Origin: Paenarthrobacter nitroguajacolicus JCM 14115
GTDB lineage: Bacteria > Actinomycetota > Actinomycetes > Actinomycetales > Micrococcaceae
Direction of reading: 5' to 3'
Assembly: GCA_001313365.1 (NCBI GenBank)
Contig: BBFS01000002.1
Coordinates: 76,327-140,326, forward strand
Length of the DNA stretch: 64,000 nt
Made by a program: the position numbers and the translations under genes. This document shows positions 54,197 to 64,000 of the stretch, piece by piece. Position 1 is the first letter of the stretch. Every line of letters starts with the position of its first letter. Below the pieces are notes generated by a model. That model saw only the letters and a list, made by a program, of their open reading frames with translations, had not been told where the DNA came from and ran no database searches.

Positions 54197-55737
54197 TCAG
54201 GCAAGCCCGACGGCGGAAACGGCAGTCTGATTGCTGCGGCGCAGTTCGTGGAGCTCCAGCAGATTCTGTTCGATCACCAGCCCCGCCCTCCGACAGAAAT
54301 CCATGGGCTCGGCCGCGGCGTCGGGCTCCTCGCCGACCACCGCACTGACAACGCCGCATGCCACCAGATCATCCGCCGTGATGCGGAGGTTTCCGGCGAG
54401 TTCGGGAGCCTGGACGTGTCGCGGTGCAGTATGGCGCTGGCTCCCTCGGGTGCCAACGGGGCGAGCCATGCGTGCTGAGCGCACATGATCTTGTCGGCCG
54501 GGAGCAGCGCAATGGCGGCTCCTCCGGTTCCCTGCCCAATAATAAAGGAAAGCGTCGGCACGGATATCGCAGGGAGAAGCGCCAGGCACCGTGCAATCTC
54601 GCGGGCCAAACCGCCCTCTTCCGCGTCGGCGCTCAACTCGGCCCCCCCGGTGTATCAATAACCGTCAGCAGCGAAAGGCCCAGCTGGTCCGCGAGTCGCA
54701 TGCCCCCCCTTCTCGCCGTCGCCAGATGCCGTGGGCCGATGAGTTGTCCGGCATTCTGAAGGTGTCTGTCCTGACCAACCACGACGCAGCGAACGCCCCC
54801 CCAAAGGACGCCAGGGCCACCGTCACGGGGGCCGGTGTCCAGCAGCATCACGTCATGTGCAGCTGCGGACAGGAGCTCCGGGAGCCTGGTCGGCCCCCCC
54901 GTTACGTGAACGAAGGACGGCGTCCCACTCCTTGCCCTCCGAGACCGCTGGAGGCACCGCAGCGAAAACACCCCCCCACAGGGCTTCCGACCCGTGAGGG
55001 GGAACCAGCGCGTTCGTACGACGAAGTGCCGTGTCGGGCATAGCGGAGGCTGTTCACCAGGACGGAGCGCAAGCCTCCCAGCGGCACCACAGCATCAACC
55101 ACACCGTGCAAGGTGAGATTTTCCGCCGTCTGGACGCCGGAGGGAAACGCCTCACCGTGCAACGACTCATACACCCGCGGACCAAGAAAGCCCAGCAGGG
55201 CACCTGGTTGGGCGAACGTCATGTGGCCCAGCGAACCCCCATGACGCCATGGCCCCCCGCCTGTGGTGGGGTGCCGGAGGTACACGAGGTAGGGATTGCC
55301 GGCAGACTTATGGCTTTCCACAGCGGAGGCAATAAGCGCCATGGCCAGGAAAGCGGGTGTTCCTTCTTGCATGCGGGTCCCCCCCGGACGAGGGACTGGC
55401 CACCACTGGCAGACCCTCAAGAGTTGCCCGTTCCAAGGCCCCAATGATCCTCGACGCTGTAGCCAGCCCGATGGAACCGGCCAGGAACGCGAACTCCCCG
55501 GCAATTATCACCACAGCCTTGCCGTCAATGGTGCCCGCGCCCGTCAGTACGGCTTCGTCCTTGCCGCTGCGCTGTCTGGCGGCTTCCAGTGCCTCCGAGT
55601 AGCCGGTGTCGTGGACAGGGTGCCGGGGGGTGGGCTGTCCCAGGACACGTAAGACCCGGGATCCACTATGGCTGCAATGAACCTGACGCAGGGATGATGG
55701 GTGCCTTGGCCTCACGCTGTGCACTGCCGGCCCTCAT
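54197..55737 (-). CDS. Acyl-CoA carboxylase carboxyltransferase, fused beta-alpha (AccDA-like)
   Basis: Crotonase-fold carboxyltransferase of about 505 residues. The AccD half has IAAIVDPGSYVSWDS, DTGYSEALEAARQRSG, EAVLTGAGTIDGKAVVIIAG, EFAFLAGSIGLATASRI and a GTRMQEG-type oxyanion segment. The AccA half has SLLTVIDTPGG, AREIARCLALLPAISVPTLS and FIIGQGTGGAAIALLPAD. About 17 residues (MRAGSAQREAK...) precede the first domain, and the ATG overlaps the CoA-transferase stop by 4 bases. Breaks near 54657, 54708, 54895, 54975, 55245, 55383, 55630 and 55690. No biotin carboxylase is nearby; the acyl-CoA substrate in this operon is unknown. Confidence 0.75.
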
Positions 55738-57004
55738 GGTGTCGGCGCACTGCTGGATGGACGATCGGACGCCAGCCACCTCCGGATGCCTTCGCCGTGT
55801 CGGTTCAACAGCGGTGGGGGGGCCTTGTGCGTCACCGGCGTGGTTTCGCGCTCGCCGTCGGGTGTGGCATCGAAGAATCGTATCGGTGGGCCGGGAAGAG
55901 TGATGGTGCCCAGGGTTTCGTGCTCAACATCCACGGCAAGGCCCTGCGAATGAACCTGGTCCCAGGCGTAGACCTCGTCCAGGGAGCGGACTTTGCCCGC
56001 TGGTATCCCCCCCGAGAGCCGAAGCTTCTCCAGCAAATCGGCAGCAGGATAGGAAACGAAGGCTTGCTCCACAAGTGCGATTGTCTGGCTACGGTTCCGT
56101 ACCCTGTCGGCGTTCGTCGCAAAGGAAGGAGCCTCCGCATCCAGACCGAAGGTCGCACAGAATTTCCGCCACAAAGCGTCGCTGCCCACACTGATTTGCA
56201 CCGCACCATCGAGGCAACGGAACAGTCCGTAGGGCGCGATGGACGGATGGTGGTTCCCTTGAGCTACAGGGACTTCCCCTGCGACTGTCACCCGCGTTCC
56301 TTGGAATGCGTGGACACCCACGACGGCGGCAAGCAAGGAGGTGCGCACCACCTGTCCGCGTCCGGTCCGCTCGCGTTGGAGCAGCGCAGCGAGGAGTCCG
56401 TAGGCTCCGTACATGCCTGACAGCAGGTCTGCGATGGGAACGCCCACGCGCTGCGGGTCCTCGGGCCCGTTGCCGGTGACGGACATGAGGCCGGCTTCGC
56501 CTTGGACGATTTGGTCATACCCGGCCCGGCCACCTTCGGGGCCATCGTGCCCGAAGCCCGTAATGGAGAGGATGACCAGCCGCGGGTTCAGTTCCTGCAT
56601 GGCCGAGGTGGAGAAGCCAAGCCGGTCCATGACGCCGGTCCGGAAGTTTTCAATGACGACGTCGGCCCGAACCAACAACTCCTGCAGCACCTCACGGTCG
56701 GCGTCGGACTTCAGATCGAGGGAGATCGATTCTTTGTTCCGGTTGCAAGAGAGGAAGTACGTTGCCTGTAGCTCGTCGTCCGGGCCGACGAAGGGCGGTC
56801 CCCCCCAGCCACGGGTGTCGTCACCAGTGCCGGGTGATTCCACCTTGATGACGCGGGCGCAGGTCCCCCGAGCATCATCCCGGCGTGCGGACCAGCAAGT
56901 GCACGGCTGAGGTCGATGACGAGCAATCCCTGAAGGGGGGGGCCGGCTTGCTGTTCCGGCAGGGCCTCTGGCTGCGCGACGTGGGCTAGTTCCGCCGTCG
57001 TCAT
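55734..57004 (-). CDS. Class III (CaiB/BaiF) acyl-CoA transferase
   Basis: Formyl-CoA/carnitine CoA-transferase family, about 420 residues. N terminus LQGLLVIDLSRALAGPHAGMMLG, then [27 protein letters not shown] after a break near 56865, ENFRTGVMDRLGF, SITGFGHDGPEGGRAGYDQIVQGEAGLM with the catalytic Asp, and later VEQAFVSYPAADLLEKLRLSGIPAG. ATG at 57004 overlaps the DUF3500 stop by 4 bases. Breaks near 55820, 56008, 56806, 56865 and 56940. It activates an acid as its CoA ester using another acyl-CoA, so it can feed the carboxyltransferase encoded directly downstream. Confidence 0.85.
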
Positions 57005-58264
57005 TTGTCTTCTCCTGCCGAGCGGGCGGCCGCTTGTATAACCAGCGCCCGGCCGTAGTCATTGCCGTTGGGTGTCCGCACTACCGTGTGCATGTGGAAG
57101 GGTGCGGGATGGTCGTTGTTCAGGAAAACGCCGGTGTGGTGGTCGAGTTCCAGGATGACCACGGGGCTCTGGATGCGGAAGTAGAAGGCTTCCTCTCCTT
57201 GCCAGCCGCCAATCCACGAGAACCAGGTCTCCTGGTACTGCCCTTGGATTTCCCTGAGACGGGCAGCACGCGGCCCGGCCGGCAGGTAGGAAATTGAGTC
57301 CTCCGCCATCTTGTCCAGGAGCGCTACCGCGGTGGCGGGCATTGATGAGACAAGAATGCCTTCGTATGGAATGACCCGGTTGTCCTGGAAGCAACCGGCC
57401 AGATGCCGTTCATCCCCTGCGTGCAGGCGCCCTTCAGGCATGGCGGGGGGGTCCTGCATGTGCCGGTACACGATCGCTTCGGTACGGAGCTCGGGTGGAA
57501 GGGAGGACATCAGCTGCCGGGCCCACTGGATGCGTTCCTTGAAGACCTTCACACCTTGGTGGGGGGGGCCGTCGTCAATGATGTCCGGCTCGGCGCCCAG
57601 GAAGACCGGTGAGATGACCATTTGGGTGCCCGTCACCAGGCAATTCAGTGCCACATGGTGCCCGAACAACTGCCAGCCCCACGGCTCCGTTTCAGAGGGC
57701 GCTCCGTACATTGCAAAGTTGTAGCTGTACTCGTTCATGAGCAGCGGCAGGTCCACCAAACCGCCTAGAAATCCATTGATGCGCATCAGGTTGCGCACCA
57801 ACGCGTATCCCTCGGGGCTGAGGCTCGCGTCCGCCACAGCCAAGACGGCATCACGTTCGGCGTGCCCGAGTTCGTCCAGGCGGAGCCCCGTATCGTGCTG
57901 CATGAATTCAGGGTTGGCCCAGCTCTGCCACTCGTGGGCATCGGCGTCGTAGCAGAGGCGATCCAGCAGCGCGGACGGGAGCAAGGCAAGAAGCTTTTGG
58001 GCTGCGGCAACCATCTCCGACGTCGGTGCCTCCTCGCCGGGCAACGCTTCGGCGAGCGTGAACAGCCCTTCGTGCACCACGCCGTCGGTAGTCACACCGA
58101 CGAAGGGTTGGGGATACAGCTTCTTCCATCCCTCGATCATGGGACCAGCAAAAGAATCGTCCTTGGCAGCGTCCGCGTAAGACCGTGCGTCCAGGCCACG
58201 GAGCTTGGCTACGCGGGGGATGATCCGGCGTGTAGAGGTAGTCACGAAATGACGACGTCGACAT
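57001..58264 (-). CDS. DUF3500 domain protein
   Basis: About 420 residues covering a full DUF3500 domain: EGLFTLAEALPGEEAPTSEM, then EGYALVRNLMRINGFLGGLV, LLMNEYSYNFAMYG, WGWQLFGHHVALNCLVTGTQ, ISPVFLGAEPDI, and a C terminus rich in aromatic and acidic residues with FYFRIQSPVVILELDHHTGVFL, several His and Asp residues of which could bind metal. The start is an ATG at 58264 (MSTSSFRDYLYTPDHP); a slip at the C run near 58215 moves the frame into VAKLRGLDARS. It overlaps the monooxygenase stop by 23 bases. Function is unassigned; it is the least characterised enzyme-like component of this operon. Confidence 0.8.
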
Positions 58265-59979
58265 GGGAGGCGTCCTCTGTTTCCTGGGTTTCGTTGTGGG
58301 ACCACCCCCGCGGCGATGCGGAGGGCATGTGCTGCTGAGGCGGCGGTGGAACCCCGCCAAGCGACGTGTTGATCGGGGGGGCGGACAAGCACGGCGTCGG
58401 CTGCCCAAAGGTCCGACATCCGTGTTCCCCGGCTGTCAGGTCCTACCGCCATCGTGGTCACGGGAACGCCGAGCTCAGCAGCTGCCAAAAGGACCGGCAC
58501 GTACGTGCCGTCGACGTCGCCACCTGTCAGGGATTGGACGTCCACCAGCAGCGTGAACCCTGTGCCCAAGTGGTCATAGAGTGATGTCGAGTCCGGCAGC
58601 CATGTGTGGGGAAGCAGGGCTCCCGGAGTGGCTGTGGGCACATAACGGATGGGATCTTCCACAGGCACCGGTGACCCGTCCGGAGCTACCAGCGGAGATG
58701 CGGCGTAGTTGTACCCCCCCAATACCAAGCCCAGGGAATCAAACTCGCTTTGCTTGACGCCGAGTGCTGCATGGGCGCGGGCCCTGGCAGCCACACCGTC
58801 GTCCCCTTCACGTTCCAAAGCTGGGTCCGCGAAGTGGTAGGCGAGCGCCTTGCCGTTGGCTGCGGCGTCGTTGATGGTTCGCTGGGCAATGGGCCGCCGT
58901 TCCAGTGCGTAGCTGGCCAGCAAGTTCGGTCCGGCCCAACCGTCCAGAGCGGCGGCGATCTTCCATGCCAGGTTGGCGGCGTCTCCGATGCAGGTGTTGA
59001 AGCCGTGGCCGCCCCCCCAGGGCGGGTTCTGGTGCGCGGCGTCGCCCACCAGGAACACGCCGTCGCTTCCGTAGGACGGTGCAAGGAGCATACGGGCCGT
59101 CCAGGGATCGGTCGCGATAACGTCAACCTCGACGTCTGCACCCACCAGGGATCGGACCATCGTTGCAGGATCCAGGTCAATCCCCTCTGCCGTGGCGTCG
59201 ACCCCTTGAATAATGGCCCACCACGTTTGGTCGAGGTTCATGCGGCCCACCATCCCGGCTGTTCCCGGGCCGAGGACCCAGTACTGAACGGCAGGATCCA
59301 GGCTGATCGTTTCGGCAAGGTCGCTGGAGCGGAAAAGGATGCTGATGTTGGACAGGGCTGCGGATCCGCCTTCGAAACGGATTCCTAGCCCGCGGCGGAC
59401 GGTGGACGAACCGCCGTCGGCTCCTGCCAGGAAGCTGCACGCAATGGTCCGGCTGCTGCCTGTACCGTCAGTCACGGTGACCGTCTGTCCGCCGCCCGCT
59501 CGTGCGGTGAAGTCCTCCACCCGAAGACCGGTGACCAGTGTGGCATATGGTGAGCCGGCCACGGCCTGACGGAGCACGGTTTCCAGGACCGGTTGCGGGA
59601 CCTGCTGTCCACACTCTGGTTGTGGCCCATAACGGCCGTTCTCAAGCTGGAAAGCATTCGGGAACCGCCTGATTTCGCGGCCGGTCAGGGACGAACAGAA
59701 GATGACGTCCTGGGCGTACCCTACCGGGAGCGGCGCCGCGTGCCGCAGTGTATCGGCGAGGCCCAGCCGCCGCAGGTGCGTCATGGTTCGGGCGTTCGTG
59801 GTCTTGGCGCGCGGACGGTCCCGGTCGATGGATAGGCGTGGCTCGATGACCAGGCTGCGGATTCCCCCCCGGTGCGCGAGGTCCAAAGCCAGGAACAATC
59901 CGCTCGGTCCACCACCTGAGATCAGGACGGGAACGGCGTCGGGAAGGTCCGCCAAGCGTGCTTGGTCAATGGCAGTCAT
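58242..59979 (-). CDS. Class A flavin monooxygenase (PheA/TfdB/MhpA-like aromatic hydroxylase)
   Basis: FAD-dependent aromatic hydroxylase of about 580 residues. Dinucleotide motif LISGGGPSGLFLALDLAHRG at the N terminus, PRAKTTNARTMTHLRRLGL, the DG motif FLAGADGGSSTVRRGLG, the GD motif GVFLVGDAAHQNPPWGGHGF and FNTCIGDAANLAWKIAAAL, and a thioredoxin-like C-terminal domain. Breaks near 58310, 58375, 58715, 59015 and 59865. The C terminus, after correcting the run at 58308, is NETQETEDASHVDVVIS. The ATG overlaps the FAH gene stop by 1 base in an ATGA pattern. Predicted to hydroxylate a phenolic acid before ring opening; substrate unassigned. Confidence 0.85.
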
Positions 59980-60833
59980 CAGGCCCTCGCCCGGAGCGAC
60001 GGTTCACCAACGGGAGTCACCAAAGTGCCGAGCTTCTCGATCTCGACCTCCACGACGTCGCCGGACTGCAACAGCCACTGTGGCGTGCGCGCATAACCCA
60101 CTCCCTCTGGCGTTCCCGAAGCGATCACGTCTCCGGGGTGCAGGGTGAAGGTTTCACTGATCAGCGAGATGATGGCCGGAACAGGGAAGATCATGTCCCG
60201 GGTGTTGCCATTCTGAACTTCAGTACCGTTGACCCGAGTGCGGACCTGGAGGCCATCGCGGAGGTCACCAACGTCGTCGCGGCTGACCAGAGGACCCATG
60301 GGCCGGTAAAGTCGCCATTCTTGCCCAGTGTCCACTGGGAGGTGAGCTTCTGGGCACGGCGAGCCGTGATGTCGTTGAACGTGGAGTAGCCAAATATGGC
60401 GTCCTCAGCGGCGGCCTCGTCAGCAGACTCCACGCGTTTACCGATGTACGCAGCTACCTCGCCTCCCAGTCCAGGCCGGCTTCCCCCGCCCGGAACAGGA
60501 ACCGGAACGTTGCCCACGGACAAGGACGCCGTCCACCGACCAAACAAGGTGGGATGCGCCGGGAGCTCCTGGTCCTTGTAACTGCCTTCCGCCGCGTGGC
60601 CCTGTAGTTAAGCCCCACACAAATCACTCGCGCCGAAGCCGGAACTAGTGGAATTTCGGTAACCGCTGCTCGATCGATGCCAGCCGAACCATCGGTGATG
60701 AGCGCCGGTGCTTTCTCCTGCCACCTCGCCGCATCGGCCCAAAAGTCCGTCACGGATGCCAGCGGGAAAACGCGCTCGCCGCTCAGGCTGCGACCCAACG
60801 GCCGCCGTCGTGGTTGATGCCTATGTACTGCAT
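59979..60833 (-). CDS. Fumarylacetoacetate hydrolase (FAH) family protein
   Basis: About 285 residues. ICVGLNYRA at the substrate site, GGEVAAYIGKR, STFNDITARRAQKLTSQW, LHPGDVIASGTPEGVGYA and VEIEKLGTLVTPVGEP are the family blocks. ATG at 60833 gives MQYIGINHDGGRW, then a slip near 60790 restores the frame to VFPLASVTDFWADAARW. Breaks also near 60315 and 60490-60620. It sits directly upstream of the flavin monooxygenase, a pairing seen in hydroxyaromatic and phloroglucinol-type degradation clusters, where FAH enzymes hydrolyse the ring-opened product. A second FAH protein in this window (37160-38064) has different context. Confidence 0.85.
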
Positions 60834-60927
60834 GTTGGGCCTTTCAGCTTCGCCCGAAGGCGGTTATCGGTAAGAGGGCACGGCAAGGAGACCCCCCCAA
60901 GAGGTGATGCCGGAGTGGGATGGAAAT

Positions 60928-61796
60928 TTAAGGGTGGGCCGCTTGCTTACGGAAGAAGGTGACTGTGGCCGCCATCGCCTTCTCAGCCGCTGCCGAACTT
61001 CCGTCCGCGAGCGACCACATGTGGTCGGCGTCGTCGATGAGGAGAAGTTCGACGTCGGCGCCGGCCTTCTGCAGCTCAGCAGCCAATGACTCCGACTGGG
61101 CGGCAGGGACGAAGCGATCAGCGGTGCATGGATCAACAGGAAGGGCGGAGCGTCAGGATTCACGTAGCTGATGGGGGGGCTGGCCGCGGCCGTTTTCCCG
61201 GGGGGGTTCTCGGCCAGGACCGCGCCCACGAGGAGCTCTTCGCGGGAGCCGGGATCGTTGGCACGCGCGACGGCGTTGGGCAGCGCCTGCTCCCCCCATG
61301 TGGATCAGGTCTGTCGGTGGGTACCACGCGGCGACGGCAGCGACGCTGCTCTTGCCCGCCCCCCGGTAAGGCCCACAAGGCTGGCAAGGTGCCCACCGGC
61401 GGAGTCACCCCCCCAGGCATAGATGCGGTTGGGATCAATTCCGTACTGTTCCGCATGGTCCAGGACCCACTGCACTGCGGCAAGCGCATCATGAAGTTGC
61501 GCCGGAAACTGTGCCTCGCGCTCAGCCGGTAATCGGCGGATGCCACGACGAAACCGGCTTCCGTGAGAACATCAAAAGGCGTCAGGCCGAAGCGTCGCAA
61601 ACAGGTCCCAAGGAGGATCGCTCGCCAACCCGCCATCCGCCGCCATGAAAATGGACGACGGCGGGACGCAGCTTGTCGCGGTCGGAACCCTTCTGCCTGA
61701 TGCGGGCAGGTAAAGGTCCAGCAGCAGCGGGTGCGAGCCGTCGCCGGTGGCAGGGGGGGCAAACTCGATGCCCTTCAGTATGCGGCCCTCCGTCAT
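60928..61796 (-). CDS. Alpha/beta hydrolase (esterase), first of three in the operon
   Basis: About 285 residues. HFHGGGWRVGERSSL is the oxyanion-hole motif, GDSAGGHLASLVGL (after a run near 61410) the nucleophile elbow, and the His is in DADHMWSLADGSS. Close to the esterase/lipase group of HSL-like BD-FAE proteins. ATG at 61796 after GAGGAGTCAACG. Breaks near 60894, 61175, 61205, 61290, 61360, 61410 and 61670. It is a candidate to hydrolyse an ester or depside such as the quercetinase product; that is inferred from the neighbourhood. Confidence 0.75.
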
Positions 61797-61889
61797 CGTT
61801 GACTCCTCAGTTGCGAACGCCGGATCCTCGGTGTTCCGGTCTTTCCCTCCAAGGATGTCGGACAGACCTCCCGGGCTGAACTGTCAATT

Positions 61890-62879
61890 TCAATCATTGG
61901 AACTGCAAGCAGTGGATAGTTCCGACGCCAGGAATTCGAGCCCGCGCCGGACGACGTTCAGTGCCGCGGAGTGGTTGAGGAATCCGTGGGTCGTCCCTTC
62001 TGCCAGCCTGTACGCGACGTGGGTCCCAACGCTGCGGAGGCTTGCTGCATACAGCTCAGCCGAGGGACGAAGGTCGTCGTACTCACAAGCCAGAATGGCA
62101 GCGGGCGGCAGGCCCGTGGGATCGGCGGGGCCCGGTACGGCATACGACGATGCCAGGCTGACCGGACCGCCCAGGTAGTTCTCCATCATGGCCGTGCAGT
62201 CTTCGGCCGTGAAACGCAGGATGCGTGGCAAGGATGCCATCACTCCGGAAGAGTCGTGAAGCGGCGGCAGCACAGAGTGCAGGAACGGGTAGGCCAGGAG
62301 CATCTTGGCAGGTAACGGTTCTCCTATGTCCTTCAAGTACAGGGTGGCGCCTACCCCCCAGATTGGCTCCCGCGCTCGCCCCGCCAAGACACAGCCTGTG
62401 CGGATCGATTCCCAAGTCCACGGCTTGCCCAACAGCCCAAAACCACGCAGCCAAAACATCCTCGTGCGGCACCGGAAAATGCACTCCATCCCTCGCCAAG
62501 CGGTAGCCAACCGAAATGACTATGCCGCCAGTCCTGGTCACCAGCTCGCGGGCCAGCTGGTCTGCCTCGCGCATCTCCAGGTCACCGCCAGCGAATCCAC
62601 CGCCATGCAACCAGACCAAGCCGGGAGCCCCGCGTCGTTAGTGGTGTTCTTTAGTGCCGGTGCAGGTGCCGGGCCGTACACACGCAACGGCACCGGTCCG
62701 TTGGGTCCTGGGGCAAGGCGCTCCACGACGGAGACATTGGGAGGCGAGTATGCCAAGTGGGCACCGCCGAAAGCCTTAAGCCGTTCGCGACCCGTCGGAT
62801 CGGCAAGGAGCTCGGCGAAGGACACTGCCCCCCCTGCCACCGGTTCCATCAGCGCGACCAGCTCGGCGTCGAGGCTCAT
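61890..62879 (-). CDS. Alpha/beta hydrolase (HSL-family esterase)
   Basis: About 325 residues. Family IV esterase motifs: LVWLHGGGFAGGDLEMREAD (HGGG), VISVGYRLARDGVHFPVP, LCLGGASAGANLGVG (GxSxG nucleophile), EYDDLRPSAELYAASL with the acid residue, and TTHGFLNHSAALN with the His. A MSLDAELVALMEPVAGGAV leader precedes the domain. ATG at 62879 overlaps the next gene's stop by 4 bases. One break near 62360 and one near 62630. The complete catalytic triad suggests an active esterase. Confidence 0.8.
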
Positions 62880-63845
62880 TGTTGCCGGAATTCGCGTCGG
62901 AAGAAGTCAACAGAATCATCCAGAATGCGGTCCATCTGGTCTTCGGCGAAGAAGAAGCAGTGGTCCGCCCCCCCTCAATCGTTAAGAGATCACGGTGAAC
63001 CCCCCCTGCCCGCCCCCCCAAGGCGCCGGCTAACAGTTCGCTTTGCGAATGCGGCACCAAGCCGTCGCTGTCGCCGTGGACCAGCAGGAATGACGCAGCA
63101 TCCGCGCTGACGTAACTTATAGGGCTGCCGCGGCCAAAAGCTCAGGGTTGTCGGAACCGCCCACGAGCATCGTCTCAGGGTGCAACGATGTGCCTTCCGG
63201 TACTGCAGCAAGAAGCGCCGGGGGCATAAAATCGTTGGGTGCAGTTATGGGTGGCATGTCGTTGAGGGACGACACACCATAGAAGTCCACCACAGCGCTC
63301 ACGGAGCTTGGGTGTCCCTGCACGCCCAGACCCCCCCCTTCGAGGTCCTCGCGTTGGCCAGTGAGTCCCAACAAAGCCGCCAAATGACCACCCGCCGATT
63401 CACCCCCATGCCCCGATCCTGTCCGAATCGATTCCCAAGTCATCTGCGTGATGCCGGAGGTAGCGGACAGCTGCCTTGATGTCGTGCAGCTGTGCCGGGA
63501 AGGGTGCTTCCAAGGAATGTCGGTAGTCCACTGTGGCGCAAGCTATGCCTGCTTGGTTCAGGAGCCGGAACACCGAGTCCGGCGCGAAGGTTGGCGGTAA
63601 TTCCCGCCGGTCCCCCAGCTGGAAGGCTCCTCCGTGGATCCACACCACCAGCGGTACGGCGGTAGTTGCTGCTTTTCGCGGAAGCCAAATGTCCATGGAT
63701 AGACGCCGGAAGCCCACAGCAATCGCATAACTAAGCTCGCGGTGGACCATCGAGTCATCGGATACTGCCACCGGCCGCCCTGGAGCATGGAAAGCCGGAA
63801 ACGGAGGCGGGTTGGGCACGCGGCGTCAGTGGTCTCAAGTGTCAT
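62876..63845 (-). CDS. Alpha/beta hydrolase (esterase), first gene of the operon
   Basis: About 320 residues. WIHGGAFQLGDRRELPP (oxyanion hole), YRHSLEAPFPAQLHDIKAAVRYL, GESAGGHLAALLGLTG (nucleophile), and a C-terminal SFLLVHGDSDGLVPHSQSEL with Asp/His in the region ADHCFFFAEDQMDR after a break near 62967. It is related in size and motif order to the hydrolase at 60928-61796. ATG at 63845 after CCAGGAGC. Breaks near 63005, 63120, 63330, 63405 and 63810. It opens the eight-gene operon, and its promoter would lie in the last 150 bases of the window, where I see no clear signal. Confidence 0.75.
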
Positions 63846-64000
63846 ATGTTGCTCCTGGAAAGTTCGGGGCCGTTGGTCGAAATGGCTAAGCACTAGTTCA
63901 GGCGTAGTGGCAGGCGACGTCGGAATCGCCCACGCGTCGCAGGGCCGGGGCGCTCGCTGGCGCAGAGCTCGGTAGCCAGCGGCAGCGCTGCCGGAAGGGG

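Overview
The window reads as chromosomal DNA of a high-GC Gram-positive soil bacterium. The GC content, the family signatures (DUF2510, DUF4192, FadR-type GntR, sigma54-independent AcoR-like regulator) and the style of the genes suggest an Arthrobacter/Paenarthrobacter-like member of the Micrococcaceae. The lineage is an inference. Almost the whole window is catabolic: transporters, oxidoreductases, dehydratases, hydrolases and local regulators. No replication, ribosomal or CRISPR genes are visible.

A caution applies to every gene. The sequence contains a very large number of G or C runs of 6-8 bases, and most reading-frame breaks fall on them. Conserved motifs show that the true runs are usually 4-5 bases, so most broken genes are probably intact genes with inflated homopolymers. 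Genes are annotated here across those breaks, and ends inside frameshifted parts are approximate.

Layout. (1) 0.1-6.2 kb: a minus-strand operon galD-ligJ-ligK-ligI-MFS, the lower protocatechuate 4,5-cleavage/gallate route (2-pyrone-4,6-dicarboxylate and 4-oxalomesaconate to pyruvate and oxaloacetate), with a divergent GntR regulator. (2) 6.8-9.9 kb: two divergent accessory genes, a DUF2510/coiled-coil/GIY-YIG protein and a DUF4192 protein. (3) 10.3-42.4 kb: a large catabolic regulon with two paralogous APC permeases, a sugar-type ABC transporter, three Gfo/Idh/MocA dehydrogenases, an FAD/Fe-S D-2-hydroxyacid dehydrogenase, an IlvD-type dehydratase, an SDR, two D-2-hydroxyacid dehydrogenases, an aldehyde dehydrogenase, an IolD-like hydrolase, and an operon of dehydrogenase, aminotransferase, FAH protein, HyuA and HyuB. 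It ends with an AcoR-like activator. A 17-bp dyad (consensus TGTNYCANNTTGRGACA) recurs upstream of nearly every transcription unit, and two paralogous TetR genes with near-identical operators bracket the region. (4) 43.5-46.4 kb: a probable integration scar (21 nt matching a tRNA 3' end plus its terminator), a 39-bp perfect palindrome and an OLD-family nuclease. (5) 47.1-54.1 kb: TetR, a sugar MFS transporter, a GH1 beta-glucosidase, a GH78 alpha-L-rhamnosidase and a quercetin 2,3-dioxygenase, a rutin/flavonol-glycoside module. (6) 54.2-63.8 kb: an eight-gene minus-strand operon with three alpha/beta hydrolases, an FAH protein, a flavin monooxygenase, a DUF3500 protein, a class III CoA transferase and a fused acyl-CoA carboxyltransferase. 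Many of its junctions overlap by 4 nt.

Together, modules 1, 5 and 6 could take rutin to sugars plus quercetin, cleave quercetin to a depside, hydrolyse that to protocatechuate and a phloroglucinol carboxylate, and finish the protocatechuate half through the ligI-K genes. The ring-cleavage dioxygenase is not in the window. Module 3 has a coherent regulon but an unknown substrate: a cyclitol, an amino-cyclitol, a sugar acid or a lactam all fit parts of it.
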